A DNA stretch of 64,000 nucleotides from Clavaria fumosa. Taxonomy: Eukaryota > Basidiomycota > Agaricomycetes > Agaricales > Clavariaceae. Made by a program: the position numbers and the translations under genes. This document shows, one piece after another, positions 9,903 to 26,739 of the stretch. Below the pieces are notes generated by a model, which saw nothing but the letters and a program-made list of their open reading frames with translations, was not told where the DNA came from and made no database searches. Numbering within the stretch: position 1 is the stretch's first letter; every line of letters begins with the position of its first letter. The stretch lies in the NCBI GenBank assembly GCA_951802425.1, contig OX637795.1, forward strand, positions 2,522,501-2,586,500. The letters run 5' to 3'.

Positions 9903-12484
9903 TCACAGTCGGTTGTTGATCATTCGCGGCTCACATCTCTGTGGGGGGCGGGATCGCGTTAGACCGACAACGCTATATATAAAAACAAAAAAAAAGATAA
10001 CTTGCCGTCCAAACAGCCTGCACTTGAGCCAGTCTGTCGCCACCAGAGTTCTATTACGAAGTGAGAAGAGCGTGCTGAGATACGCGCTGCGCCAGAAGAG
10101 GTACGTCGCCACGCCCGCACTAGCAAACTATTTTTGGGGGGCCCCCTCGTGAGTAAACGAAGAGTTAGAAACGGGCCGAACTCACGTTGCCGTCGAACAC
10201 TGGTAAATCAGCGATCGCCTTGTCCGAGCCGATGTACCTGCGCAAAGATAAAGGTAAACCCATACGGAAGGGGCCCGAAAGCGTCAATGACCACAAGGAA
10301 AAGCAAGACAAGAAACGATTTACGCACGCCAGCGAGCCCTGGTGCGAGTAATGGAATGGGCGCAATTGGATACGTTCCAGCTGCTTCCGGATTGTGCTCT
10401 CAGTCTCACCCTCGGCCAGCCTCTGTTCCCGCAGCTTTGCCTCGAGCTCGTCGCGCTTCGCCATGTGCTTCATAATCCGCGCGAGATACGCGCCCTGCTG
10501 CGACGCAACCTGCGCCGTCGGAGCGTATGACGTCGCCGTGCAGTCGCCAATGGCGAAGATCGACCCGCCTGTGCCATTCATGATGAGGTGGTCTGATATT
10601 GTCATCGATCAACCACTATACTTCCGAATAGCCAATGGCGGATAGAGTTGGAAAGTGCTTTACCGTCCACAAGGATTCCTCTCTTGTTCGTCTGAGCCTC
10701 GGGCAATTTCGCAATCAAGTCCTTGGTGACCTGCCTTCCCGTGTTGCCCGCCGCCCAGATGACCATGCCACAAGGGACCACCTTCACCTCGCCGCTCGGC
10801 ATCTTGAGAACGACGCTGTTGGGTTTGATCTCCTGCACCATTGTTTTTGTCAGGATCTCAATCTTACTTGCGTTGAAGGTGGACACGGTATAGTCGATGA
10901 GCTGCTTGCTGAACATGGGCAGCACGGATGGGAGCGCCTCCACGAGCGTGATGCGCACCCGGCCCGCGAGCTCCGGGTACCACGCTTTGAGGTCGTCCTG
11001 AGAAGAGAGAAGATAGTTGATGCCATTAGCACAGACACCATATGCGGAAAGGTTGAGACCTCAAGGAAGTCATGCATCTCGCCGCTAGCGAACACGGATG
11101 CGGTCAGCTGGTTCGGAGAGAGGCATAAGTAGGGTCTTACCTAACTTCAACACCGGTTGGGCCTCCGCCGACTACGACCTTGAGAGTCATTGAGCCAGAA
11201 TCAGCAACAGTCAATCATAAACCGGACACACAATATGTAATAATCTGTCGATTTCTTCCTCTCTCTGGCCAGGGAATGCCGCGGTTTCAACGCCTGAAAT
11301 CAACACATTGAGACTATGCGGAATTTATGCTAATTGTGAACTCACAATCCATAAATTGTCTCTGCAACTACATCTCAAGGTGTTGTGAGCCCCGCATCGA
11401 AGTGGAATTGTAGTTGTCGGACTCACACGCTCCGCATCCTGCAGCTCCTTCATGAAGCATGCGTGCTCCTTAACGCCTTTGATACCGAACGTTTGTGTCT
11501 CAGCGCCGACTGCATAGACGAGATAGTCGTAATGAATGGTGGTTTCTGACACCTCGCCCTTGATTTCAGAATTGTCTGTGAAGGTTTGATTCGAGATTGC
11601 GGGAAGCAAATTGTGAACATGGGACCAACCTACGAAGGTAATAGTCTTGTTGAACGGCTAGGCGATGTAAATCTAAGGATGAACTGAAGGATGCGAGAGG
11701 GTGGCGCGTACGTCGACTTCCTTGGCCTCAGCCTCTATGACTGCCACTTGACGAGACTTATGACGAGTAACATATCGAGTTGCTGCAGAGAATGAGTGAG
11801 GACTAGTACACAGGGGGTCGTCCGAGACGCGCACGTTGGAGAATGGATCTCGGGCTTAGCGTACCGACAGCGACACTTGGCAGCAGCGGAGTAAATAAGA
11901 AAAAGTTCCTGGGACTAATGACCACCTTGGTTCGGTGTAACAGAACGTGTCTTTGAAAATAAATGGCCACTCACCACGTTGTAATCAGTTGTATCGAGGG
12001 TCTTCAAGAAACTAGTCGCGCCCCAGCCACTCCCGAGGACTACCAGCGTTTTCTTCTCCTTGTCAAAAGGAAGTTGAACACCGGGGTGTCTATCCTTCTG
12101 GGTGATGTAGTAAAAGACGCCTGGGTTACGCTCTCAGAACCTATCTTAAATGTTTTCGCAAATCACGCACCCGCACTACCAAGAATCGTAACAAGCGTAG
12201 TGCGACCAAGGATTTGCAAAAATGTCCTCCATCTTGACTGTCTGGGGCGGTCCTAGTGCAGGGTCCGTCAGCGGCTTCACGTCAACCAAATTGGTGCGCT
12301 GGAACAGGCCTCGTACAGTTGAAAAGGGACGCGCAAATTTGGGAAGTTCAAGAGCTCCCTGGCTTCGTAAAGCGCGAAACGACCACAGGCGCGACGGTTT
12401 CACTAGAATTTCGTCATTAGTCAGATTTCGCAAGCAACGGGTAGGCCACGACACAAGCGCACCAGCGAGGCGAGTGAGGGACAT
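9903..12484 (-). CDS. External alternative NADH:ubiquinone oxidoreductase (NDH-2, Nde1-like)
   Basis: Single-subunit flavoenzyme of the mitochondrial inner membrane that passes NADH electrons to ubiquinone without pumping protons. ATG at 12484; the N-terminus is Arg-rich (presequence-like). A hydrophobic helix ([18 protein letters not shown]) precedes [16 protein letters not shown], the first GxGxxG dinucleotide-binding fold. Then come [47 protein letters not shown], the second fold [31 protein letters not shown] and [21 protein letters not shown]. The C-terminal exon (from 10112 down) reads [18 protein letters not shown], the membrane-anchoring end of the family. No EF-hand is seen. About ten short introns. 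The end is uncertain: reading straight on gives a stop at 9903, but a GC-AG intron just after LFGR is possible. Confidence 0.88.
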
Positions 12485-12816
12485 GGAAAGCCAAGGTCGC
12501 AGGAAATGGTAAATTTAGTATATAAGCTGATTGTTTGTCCGGTCATTGGCAAGCACATGGAAAATGTAGGAAAGAGCTCAACGTGATTGAGTATGCCGCA
12601 GCCCTTAGGCTTTCCGCTGACCCCGTTTGGCCCCGGTCGGTTTTGAAGCTGTCGGCGGGAAGGGGTGCAGAGAAAAGGTTGTGTGGATGCTGGTGAATTT
12701 CCAGGTGACTCCGTTGAGCGACAAACGTCATGAGCACATGCTTTGGCCGCTAGGCCGGGTACGAATATCTCATTTTGGTCAGCCTATGTACGAACAGTCT
12801 CTCCTTTATTTCAGCT
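12485..12816. other. Promoter region of NADH dehydrogenase and 3' region of ARO1
   Basis: 332 bp between two genes in the same direction. It should hold the NDH-2 promoter and the ARO1 3' end. No distinctive motif was recognised. Confidence 0.45.
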
Positions 12817-17948
<5,132 letters not shown>

Positions 17949-18797
17949 ATCAACAGCGATTTCTAACGGTTTTGCAAAAAGGGGGAAGCGGGTTTCTCGG
18001 AAAGGAGATATCGATCAACTCCCGTGCGTGCGTGCGACATCATGGGTGTGCGAATTTAGAAATGTCTGCCTCTTTGTGACAGGTCATCAATAAATCTTGA
18101 AGCTCAAAAGCTGCAGGAGTCTCATCTTCTCCTTCTTACTGTCCTTTGCTGGAATCTGTGCTGATAACAAGTGCTAGTACTCACCTCAATCTGATGATGG
18201 CTCTGATTTCATTTCTCTTTTTGTACGGCCAAATGGCTGGCTGTGATGAGCATGGGGGTTCCAATCATGCTGCCCAAGCCCACATGAAAGCAATATAGGA
18301 ATGATATGAAACAGGAATGGCACAAATATAACACGTCCGACAGTCCAAGTTGAATGCCTAGTTCTTTGCTCATGGAGCAATCGGATGTGAGAAAGTTGAG
18401 TTCACTCACTCCGATGTACACTGATCCGCAAATTGCCGGTTCGCGGCATTCCACAGTTTCAAAGAAACTTAGATTCCTTCCTTTTGCTGGCTCGTCAATA
18501 TCACACCGCAAAGCCGCACCTCAAGTTCAGAGAGTCAGACGAACGGGAGTCTTTGGTTAGACCAATCGTGGAACTGAACGTTGAACTGCGACATCTACGA
18601 CAGCGGGAAAACGAACTGTTGGGGCCATCCCAAGTGTAAATCAAACGGATAGGAGAATGAACAAACCCCATTACTGTAACGAGGTGCATGACACGGAGAA
18701 GGGACCTGCGATAAGTGGAAAGTGGGTCGCCCGACGCAGCCGTCGGACGAGATAATTGGGCTCGCACAGCTCTCACTGGAGTCTCAGTCCGACGCTG
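17949..18797. other. Intergenic region upstream of ARO1
   Basis: Contains the ARO1 promoter next to 17948. The remaining short open frames show no domains or codon-level conservation that can be judged here. A motif GCAAATTGCCGGTTCGCGG near 18428 resembles the unit of the minisatellite at 18.8 kb. Confidence 0.45.
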
Positions 18798-18910
18798 TCG
18801 ACTCAGCTGATGATTTGCGTATTCACGACTCGGCCGATTATCTGCCTATTCACGACTCAGCCGATAATTTGCCTATCCACGACTCAGCCGTATAATTTGC
18901 CTATTCACGG
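18798..18910. repeat. 27-28 bp minisatellite, about four units
   Basis: Direct repeats of the form TAATTTGCCTATTCACGACT followed by CAGCCGA occur about four times head to tail. Single related copies lie near 18428 and 19085 (GTAATTTGCCGATTCGCGG). Units differ by one to four bases. Non-coding; too short to assign to a transposon. Confidence 0.75.
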
Positions 18911-19245
18911 CGTTCCGCTACCTGTCACCCTGGCAGGATTCTCCTCCTAACAGACGGCCCCAAACTCGTCTTGGCGGGGGCAGTTTGAACGCCATGTCCG
19001 GTAGGCTCTCCGTGGAGGGGTCGGTGGGGGCAGAAATTGCAGGCGAGCAAATCTATGTTTTACGCTCTGTCAATCCATTAACAAGTAATTTGCCGATTCG
19101 CGGTATTGGGTGTAGTGATGTTTCAAAACCACATATTGTATATTTCAAAAACGACCGCACCGAATTCCGAAGTGGTTAGTTATAAACACCCAACAGACGA
19201 ATGAACAAGAGACCGCAACTAAAGAAAGCAACGGTAAAGATAAAA
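18911..19245. other. Intergenic region with presumed promoter
   Basis: 335 bp upstream of the small acidic protein gene. Apart from a stray minisatellite-like copy near 19085, nothing is recognised. Confidence 0.4.
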
Positions 19246-19624
19246 ATGAGTCGCGACAACAAGGTGCGTCTGCAACAACTGTCTTACTGTTAGTACTAAT
19301 ACAAGCTGATCCTTTTTTTTTTTCGGTAAGCCACCACTTGGCGAATCCACCGCCAGTGCGGCGTCCGGCCCAGACCCTGATACTGACTCCGGCCCAGACC
19401 CTGATACTGACTCCGACTCCGACTCCGACTACGACTACGACACCCCTGCTACGACCCCTTCCGCTTCCGCTGAAATTCTACCTCCAGCCGAGGGCGAGAT
19501 CTTCAACGACCCCAACCCCAACTCCGATCCGAACCAATGGCACCATGTGCAAGTCATCCCCCACGGTCCGCCCGCCCCCTCCAACTGGAGTAACAACCCA
19601 GCCGGTTCGGATCTCTCCAACTAA
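19246..19624 (+). CDS. Small acidic Pro/Asp-rich protein, unknown function
   Basis: Not recognised. Two exons, 19246-19263 and 19331-19624, would give 103 residues with a 67-nt intron (GTGCGT donor, GTAAG acceptor after a poly-T tract). The start MSRDNKPPLGES leads into a low-complexity acidic repeat (GPDPDTDS twice, then DSDSDSDYDYD). A more ordered C-terminal half follows (EGEIFNDPNPNSDPNQWHH; HGPPAPSNWSNN). The composition suggests an intrinsically disordered protein, and the non-repetitive C-terminus argues for a real gene. A different + frame is also open across the repeat but is Pro/Thr-only and less protein-like. Transcript evidence would settle it. Confidence 0.5.
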
Positions 19625-20147
19625 CTGGGACGTCAGTACGCGTCCTCGCAGCTGCCATTCTCTTCGCTGAAGAAAAAGATGATCTTATGCAGCAAGTTGC
19701 GAGGGTTTCTTACATCTCTAATCACTGTCCGAAATCGTACAAATGTTTTGAAAGGAAAAAGAGTTCTAGATTTGAGACTGCCAGTGGGGTATGCAATGTG
19801 GAGAGGGCCGGGGTACTATGTTCGACGCGATGCATGCTTACAAATACATTGGCCTTATCATGTCGTCACATATTTATTTTGATCCAACAACCTTTACCAC
19901 TAGAGAACTCCTCTCCCATCAAGTGCGCGGTACAGTAGGACATGCGTGGTAGAAGGTGCCAAACGACGCGAAGATGAGTAATGGATTCTGTACGGCTTCG
20001 TTTCCGTCTGTACATGACACTTCTCGTAAATTTATCTCGAGAAGAATGTACATATCAAGAGGAAATTTCACAATATAGATTTCCTGGCCAGGAATATATG
20101 AGTGAAGTTCAACGTAAGGAGTTATCATCTTAGAAGATATAGTGGCT
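19625..20147. other. Intergenic region, convergent gene ends
   Basis: Lies between the 3' ends of the acidic protein gene (+) and the SNARE gene (-). AT-rich; no gene, repeat or RNA feature was recognised. Confidence 0.5.
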
Positions 20148-21160
20148 CTAAGTCTTGAATGCAACGATTAATATAAGTAAGACCAGGATGAGCAACGCGA
20201 TAGTGAGCGCGGAGCCTGTTGGCGGAGCGTCCGATCAGTCCTCTAATTGCACAAAACAACGAGAAGGATAGAGAAGACACAGACCATTTTCCTTGGCGCC
20301 GTTCGCGACGCGGTCCAGCCGTCGTCGTGCCCCGCTGAGCCGCCCATGGGTCACATCAATGTCGGTGTCGAGCTCCTCCAGAAGCCCCGTGTGCACGCCC
20401 AGCTCGTCATTGATCTGGAGCGAGATATCGCGCTGGCGGTTGATAGAGTGGAACAGGCCCTCGAGGTGTGTGTCTTGCTCTGCGGGTACGCGCGGAGTGC
20501 GGCATGTTAGCTCGGGATTCCGCACAACTGAGGGGGAACGGCAGGGGGACGCTTGCCGCCACCCCGGCTCTCAGGAGAAGGGTCGACGCACCGTCCATCA
20601 GTTGGTGCTGGGTCTGTAGCATGGCACCCGGCTCATACCCCGCCTCCGGGTCGTCCGTGTACGGGGAATACACGGGATGCGGCGGTTCACTTTCTGGAGG
20701 CTCGTCGACGCCGACGACGCGTGGTGGCGGCACCGCGCCTGCGGCGAGTATGCGCTGCTGCCGCTCCGACGGGCCCAAGCTGCGGGCGCGACAAAAAAAG
20801 GTTTCATGTCCACGCTCGTGCCCCAGAGAAGGAGCCTCAGTCGACTCTTACGTACCTTGGGACGCCGTGCGCGTCTGCTGCGCTGCCCAGCATGTGCCGC
20901 ATCCGCTCGTACTGGCTCGCGAGCAGCGGCAGCGTCTCGGCGGGGACGGAGGCGGCGTCGCCGGCATGGCGCTCCAGGTCTAGGATGCCGTCGTGCAGCT
21001 GGCGGAGGTTCCGCACGATCTGGTCCAGGTGCGCGGTGCCCCCAGTGGCGGCGGCGGCGGCGTCCGAGGAGGCCAGGGCGGAGATGGCCTGCAGGCGCTG
21101 GCGCTCGAGGAGGAGGGAGAGCGTCTGCGTCGAGATGGAGGTCAGTTTGGGGAGGGACAT
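20148..21160 (-). CDS. Qc-SNARE, Syn8/syntaxin-8-like
   Basis: Endosomal t-SNARE that takes part in membrane fusion. The ATG at 21160 (MSLPKLTSISTQTLSLLLER) is chosen because the reading before it has no ATG. An N-terminal helical region runs to about residue 105; the second exon has VVGVDEPPESEPPHPVYSPY. After a further intron the SNARE motif follows: DTHLEGLFHSINRQRDISLQ, then INDELGVHTGLLEELDTDID, then RLSGARRRLDRVANGAKEN. The last exon codes one C-terminal anchor (SALTIALLILVLLILIVAF) and stops at 20148. Introns use GT/AG and preserve the heptads. At the zero layer, where syntaxin 8 has Gln (NELDEQNEII in the human protein), this sequence has His (DELGVHTGLL). Assignment to Syn8 is by motif and topology. 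Confidence 0.85.
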
Positions 21161-21410
21161 CGGCGGGTCTCGTAAGTAAATCTGCAGCAAAATGGTCTTG
21201 TGCTGCTGTGCGCTGTCTGATTCATCGTTTCGAACGAGGCAATGGATTCACACGCTCACAGACTTTGATGTCCATCATGTGACTGCGTTCATCATGTGAC
21301 TACGTTTTCGTCGCATCGCGAAAGGTGTCACCACAAATGCCATACGAAAGGATTAACAAGAAAAAAACAAGTCATTCAGATACGTTTAAAATTGTTTAGG
21401 AGGGCTTCGT
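21161..21410. other. SNARE promoter and UTP22 3' region
   Basis: 250 bp between two minus-strand genes. It carries the tandem sequence ATCATGTGACT(A/G)CGTT near 21275-21310. Nothing else stands out. Confidence 0.35.
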
Positions 21411-24400
21411 TTAAGATGAATTCACCGCTATCTCATTGCCCGGAAACCGAATCTCAGCAAGTAGACCCAGACCCAGCCTCCCGATCTCGCTAAGCACGGC
21501 CTGCCTGTTCAAGACCACGACATTCTTCTGCTTGTTCTTCTTGTCCTTGGGCTAAGGTACACAGTGTGGGTAAAAAGAAAGACACCTTCAGTCAACTCCA
21601 AATGCATCAGAAACTGGCTCTAACCTTGGTTTGTGGCAAGCTGGAGAACCCGTTGAGGACCCTGAATACCCGGGGTGTCACCACGTGTGTGTCCCACACA
21701 GCGCCGAACGTATCTCCACCCGCAGGGTCGTAGAAAAAGCGCAGTGTGCCCGCATATATCCGCTACACAAAAAAAGGGGGTAAGAACTCAGCAACAACAT
21801 CCAAGGCGCAGGGCAGGGGGAGGGGGGTTCGAGAAGTCGCCCGAAGCGGCGTATTAAGAATCCAGAAAATCTCACCCTAAGATCGCCAAACAGCATGGCG
21901 GCCGGGTCGAAACCCACACGGAGGGCCGATAAGCTGGTGTCTGCGTCGGAAGACGCAGGGAGGCGCGCCAGCACGGCAGCGTCCGGTCGCACATTTTGCG
22001 CGTATCGCGGGAGTGCGGTGGCATCTAGCTGAAGCGTAACATCGTAGTCATCCATGGGGTGTGTAAGTATTTGCTGCACAGCCGTGTCCCCACAACCAAA
22101 AGCGAAGGGGAGAATGATGAGCTCAACTGAGAAATTTTGAGAATAGGCAGATGGCACTGACCTGGACGGGGATGTGGTCCTGTCCACTGACTCCCTTCAG
22201 AAGCTCCCATGTCGCCTTCGCCAGCGCCTGGACCCGGTTGGCGACGAGGACGTCCGGGCCCTGTCCAGTCCAGACGCGCCCATCCCTATCCATATCCGTG
22301 GACAATCTCCAACATCCGAGAGATGACGGCAACGATGACGGAAGCTGCGGCAAAGGACCAGAAGGAGCGCCAGCGACAGCATCGCCACTGCCGTCCTCCA
22401 CGCCTCCAAACAATGGGACATACAGTGGCCCCTGGTCCCACCTCCACTCGCTCAAGAAGCGAACGACCGAGCAAAATCCGCGCTCCTTGCTGCGCGGGAC
22501 ACCCGCCCCCACATCACCGCTGCCACCGTGCCCCTCTCCCACAAAAATCCGCGCACACAACACCTCCACCGTCTCCTCACTGACAGTGCCAGGCACTCCT
22601 GCTCCCGCTCCCCCCTCCTCCAGCCCGTCGTCCTCCTCGCGCTCACACACGAGATCTTCGTCGCCCGCGCCGCGCCCACGCAAGAGCCAGTGCACGCCAA
22701 ACCAGCGTTTCACGAGCCGCACTGTCCCCGCGTACGCTCCGAAGCGGTGGCACAGCGCCGCGACCGCGCGGTGGTGCCGCGGCGCGTGCACGAACCGGCG
22801 CGTGTGCCGCTCCAGCGCGCGCTGGGCTGCCCTCCTGAGCAGTAGCGAGGGCGCGTCCCCGCCCGCGCCCGCGCCGCCGCCGCTAGTCGGAGGCCGTTTT
22901 ATGTGCGGCGCTAGCCCGCCATCTGCGAGGCGCGCAAGCAGCGTCGCTTCGCGGTCGTGCCATATGCGGAGGATGAATGCCCACCCGGCAGGTGTGACCA
23001 CCTCGAGGTATGCACCGTCGCCGTCGCGTATGTCTGACGGCGCGAGCACGCCGTTGCGACGCGAGGGGGCGCCAAGGACGACCACCGCCCGCGCGCCACG
23101 CATGCAGTGCATCAGCCCATCCGCGAGGCGCTCGAGCAGCGCGAGCATAACGGCACGCATCGCGCCGAGGTCGTCCGGCCACATCGTCGACCGCTCAAAT
23201 GCAAGCACCACCGCCATCGGCGCGAGGAAGCGCGCGCCAGCCGGCAACGCGGGCAGCAGCGACGCGGGCACCGGCACCGGCTCGCACGCGCTCGTGTACC
23301 GCAGGTGCGCGCTGGCAGGACTGATGCTCGCTACCGACAGGGGGAGAGTCGTCGCGTCCTTGTTCCCATCCCTACTCTTGTTTTTCGTGATACTGCCCCC
23401 GCCTCCCAGAGCGCGTACATGCCGCGCGAGCTCCTCAAAAGCGCGCAGGGCAGCCTTGTATCCCGTGTCGACTCCGCGTGCGTGATACAAAGCCATGATC
23501 GGCGCGGGCAGTCGCAGCACACGATCGAACGGCCCTGGGAGGAGCACAGACACCTTGTTCGCGCCAATGGGGGAGTTTTTGACGCCGCCCTTCGGTGTAT
23601 CAACCTTCATTGTATCTCCCTCGGCTCCCACACCAAAATGCATCGCCAGCAAATGTTGTACGATCGTTGCGGGGATGCGCGCACGGTCCTCAGGCGTCGG
23701 GCCTCCCCCGGATGCTGCTGCCGCGCTCTCGTCCCACCACACAACGCACTCGGAGATGCGTCCGTCCTTGAAGCGCCGCAGCTCCGCCTTAGCGCCCCAA
23801 AGCGCGTGGAAGCGCGCCGCGTCCGTCTTTGCATCCGTGGTCTGGGCGGGCACTTGTGCTGCTGCTGCTGTTGGTGGATCTGTTGGCAGCGCAGCGTCTG
23901 TTGTCGCCGTCACTGTTGTTCCAGTCTTCGCCTCTGATGCAGTCGCCGCAGCATCCACAGCTGGTGGCCCGTGGTCCACGAGCCGGAGCGCGTGCTGCGC
24001 ATGGTGCACGAGGCCGATGTACACCTCCATTTTCGTCGTCACCGGCTCCTCTGTTAGCCGCGCGGACGGTGCGAGTGCATGGGCTGGAGCAGGCGCAACT
24101 GCAGACGCAGGCGCGGCCACGCCAGCGCCCCGCTCCACGCGACGTCGCTTCGCCGGCGAGCCTGGCGTTTTACCTGCCGCCTTCCGAGTATGGCCCAGGC
24201 CGCCGGCGTCAGCAACACCAGCGCCAGCCTTTTTAGTGTTGTCAGCATCGTTCCCGGCAGCGGCAGTAACAGTCGTTGAAATTTCACGTAGCGCCGGCGG
24301 GGGGACGAGCACGCCGAGCGCCTCAACGTGGTCGCCGAGCCCGCGCCGGAGCACGCGTGCCACGGCGCGCAGGAGCGCGCGGGCGGGCGTGCCGGCATCT

Positions 24401-26739
24401 GCTGCTGCCGCTGCTGCCGTTACTGCATCTGTATCTGCTGTGGGTATCGTGGTGGAAGTCGAAGGAGTGGGGGAGGAAGAGACATCCCCGGAGAAGGCGC
24501 AGGTGCGGGCGAGGGGCGTTTGCAGACGGGCGTGTGTCAGATCGACACTTTGTTACATGTGTATCAGGGGAAGGGGGGTTTTGTGGGGTCGCGGTGGACG
24601 ATGTGCAGGAGGGCATCGTGTATTGGAAGTGGCACAAGTGGTACGAATTGGGCATGTGGGAGAATGGCAGTGTCAGTATATCCTGGGCCAAATGAAAAAA
24701 GGAGGTATCTAGATGAGAGGAGACGCTCACCGTATGAGCGTGTCGAAGTGCGTGACGAGGTCTCGCTGGTCGTCCAGGAAGACCGCTTTGAACGGGTCGC
24801 CGTGGTCATCTGCGTCTGCGTCTGCATCCGTCCCAGCCCCAATCTCCGTCCCACCACTATTGGCACCGCCCTCGTCGTGGTCGCTAAGGCGCACAAGACG
24901 CATGGTGTGCACATCCAGGCGCTGGAGCGTCTTTTGAGCGTTATGGCGCAGCTGTGGGGAGTATGTGCGTCAACAAAAATGAGAACCCGGCACGCCAAAC
25001 CGCCATAACGGCTCCCCTCAAAGAAAAACAGAAGTACTACTGAAAGCCAAAGAATCTTGAGAAACAGGGACATACCAATTCAAGGGAACTAAGTGGCACC
25101 CCTGCAAGGAGGTTTACACGCGCTGCATCGACGAGCACTGCGTCGTGGTGCGCGGTGTACTCTTCTGGTGGGAACTGTGAAGGGGGAGAAATGAGCATGT
25201 GATGGGAATGAATAAACATAGATGGTCGAGGAGACAACACTGACGAGATCCCCCACCCCGGTCGCACCCTTAGCGAATACGGGCTCGTGTTCCCAGTCAT
25301 GCTTCGCTAACCATAAAAACAAAACCAAAAAGAAAGCCAAAAAGGTAAGCACCAGACCCCAAAGAAAGGAGAAGAGAGTCCGACCGAGGAAGTCTAACGC
25401 CGCCCTGAACAGCTGGTATGCACTGAGACCTGTCCCCAGAGGCTTCCTGCGGCCTCTCTGGCGCACATTAGGGCTCCGCGGCACCGCTGGCACGTCTTCC
25501 TCGCCATCGACAAGCGCAGCAAGCAGCGCGGCCCACCAAGCTCCGCGTCCACCGCCCTCGAAACCGAGGACGTAATAGGTCCCCGCTGCACTCCCCCCAC
25601 CACCAACTGCGGCGTCTCTACCAATGCCAGCGCCGTCGCCAGCGGAAGGCGCGCCAGCACCGGCGTGGCCCCACCCGGAACCGCCCTCGAACCCGCGCTG
25701 TGCGGCCCACACGCGAAGGAGCGCCAGCGCGTCACGTATGGCGGGCGCGCGCTGCGCGAGGTCGTGCGCGTGCAGGAGGTGCGCGCGCGCGGTCGTATGG
25801 AGAGTAAGGAGGAGCGCAGTATTGTAGGTCGGTGTGGGGTGCGCGCGTGGGGCCAGGGTTGGAGTGGGAGACGTGGTTTTGGTAGGTTTTCTGGGGCTGG
25901 GTGGGGCCAGAGTGCGCAAGTTGGCTTGCGCAGGGGAGAGGCGGTGAAGTGGGATTGGGGAAGGGTGCAGGAGTGTTGGGAGGATGCGGATGTGTGTGCC
26001 TAGTTTGACGAGATCTTTTTGTGCGTCGGCTATTAACAAAAGAAAAAGAAAAACGTGTCAGCATTCGTATGCGACGCGTGAAAGGGGGACGTACTGGGCT
26101 GGGGCGCAAGGAGGAGACAGGCGAGACGTGAGTCACCCTGCACGCACTCATACGCGGCGTCGACGGCGAGGTCAGGGTGCGAGGTGAGCGCGGCGGCCAG
26201 TACGGCGAGGTAGAAAGCGCGTTTCTGGAAGAAGCGCGCGTCGAAATGGTCTTTTTCTTGGAATAAGCTCTGGCGGCGCGTTCGAAAGGGCTGGAGTGAG
26301 AAGGGAGAGAGGGGCGAAGGCGTACAGGATGCATAGCGACGGCAACGTCGACGACAAACGCTGGACGCCCGAGGTGCGTGTCTTTCTGCTTGACGGCGAG
26401 GCCGGTAGGCCACGAGCCGACGAGGAGGATGTCGCCCCTCGCCGGAGGCGTGAAGGCGACCTTCCAGTTGGTGTCCCGCGTCGGACACGGGTAGACATAG
26501 GGGACGGGTGTGACGGGTGCGAGATGGCGGTGCGCGTCGAGTGGGTGGATAGGTTGGATGGCGGGGATGGCGGTGAGGACGCTGTGGAGGGCGAGGAGGA
26601 AGGGGTCGAGTGCGGAGGAGCGTTTTTGGGAAGGGCGAAGGTTTGGGAGGAGTGCGTCGATTTGGAGTTTGAACGGAGCGGAGAGGAAGAGGTTTGAGGC
26701 GTCTTTTATGGATGCGAGCTGTGAGCCTGTCAGTGCCAT
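21411..26739 (-). CDS. U3 snoRNA-associated protein 22 (UTP22/Nrap/NOL6 family)
   Basis: Component of the small-subunit processome, acting in the nucleolus in 18S pre-rRNA processing. The ATG at 26739 begins MALTGSQLASIKDASNLF. It is followed by the Nrap domains: GDILLVGSWPTGLAVKQKD, VDVAVAMHP, LFQEKDHFDARFFQKRAFYL, RFHALWGAKAELRRFKDG and SECVVWW (a hallmark), VRLVKRWFGVHWLL, RVWTGQGPDVLVANRVQALA and DYDVTLQLDATALPRYAQNV. The last exon ends KDKKNKQKNVVVLNRQAVLS and stops at 21411. Roughly 1,200-1,350 residues over several exons. Sequence from 22.2 to 26.5 kb is very GC-rich, with Ala/Gly/Arg-rich insertions (for example around 24050-24450). This opens long meaningless frames on the other strand. 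The start could be extended by an upstream exon. Confidence 0.9.

Noticed and set aside
22151..24712. Long plus-strand frames (444 and 405 codons) opposite UTP22
   Set aside because: The minus strand codes conserved UTP22 here, and the very high GC content removes stop codons from the opposite frames. The readings are Arg/Pro/Ala-rich with no domain.
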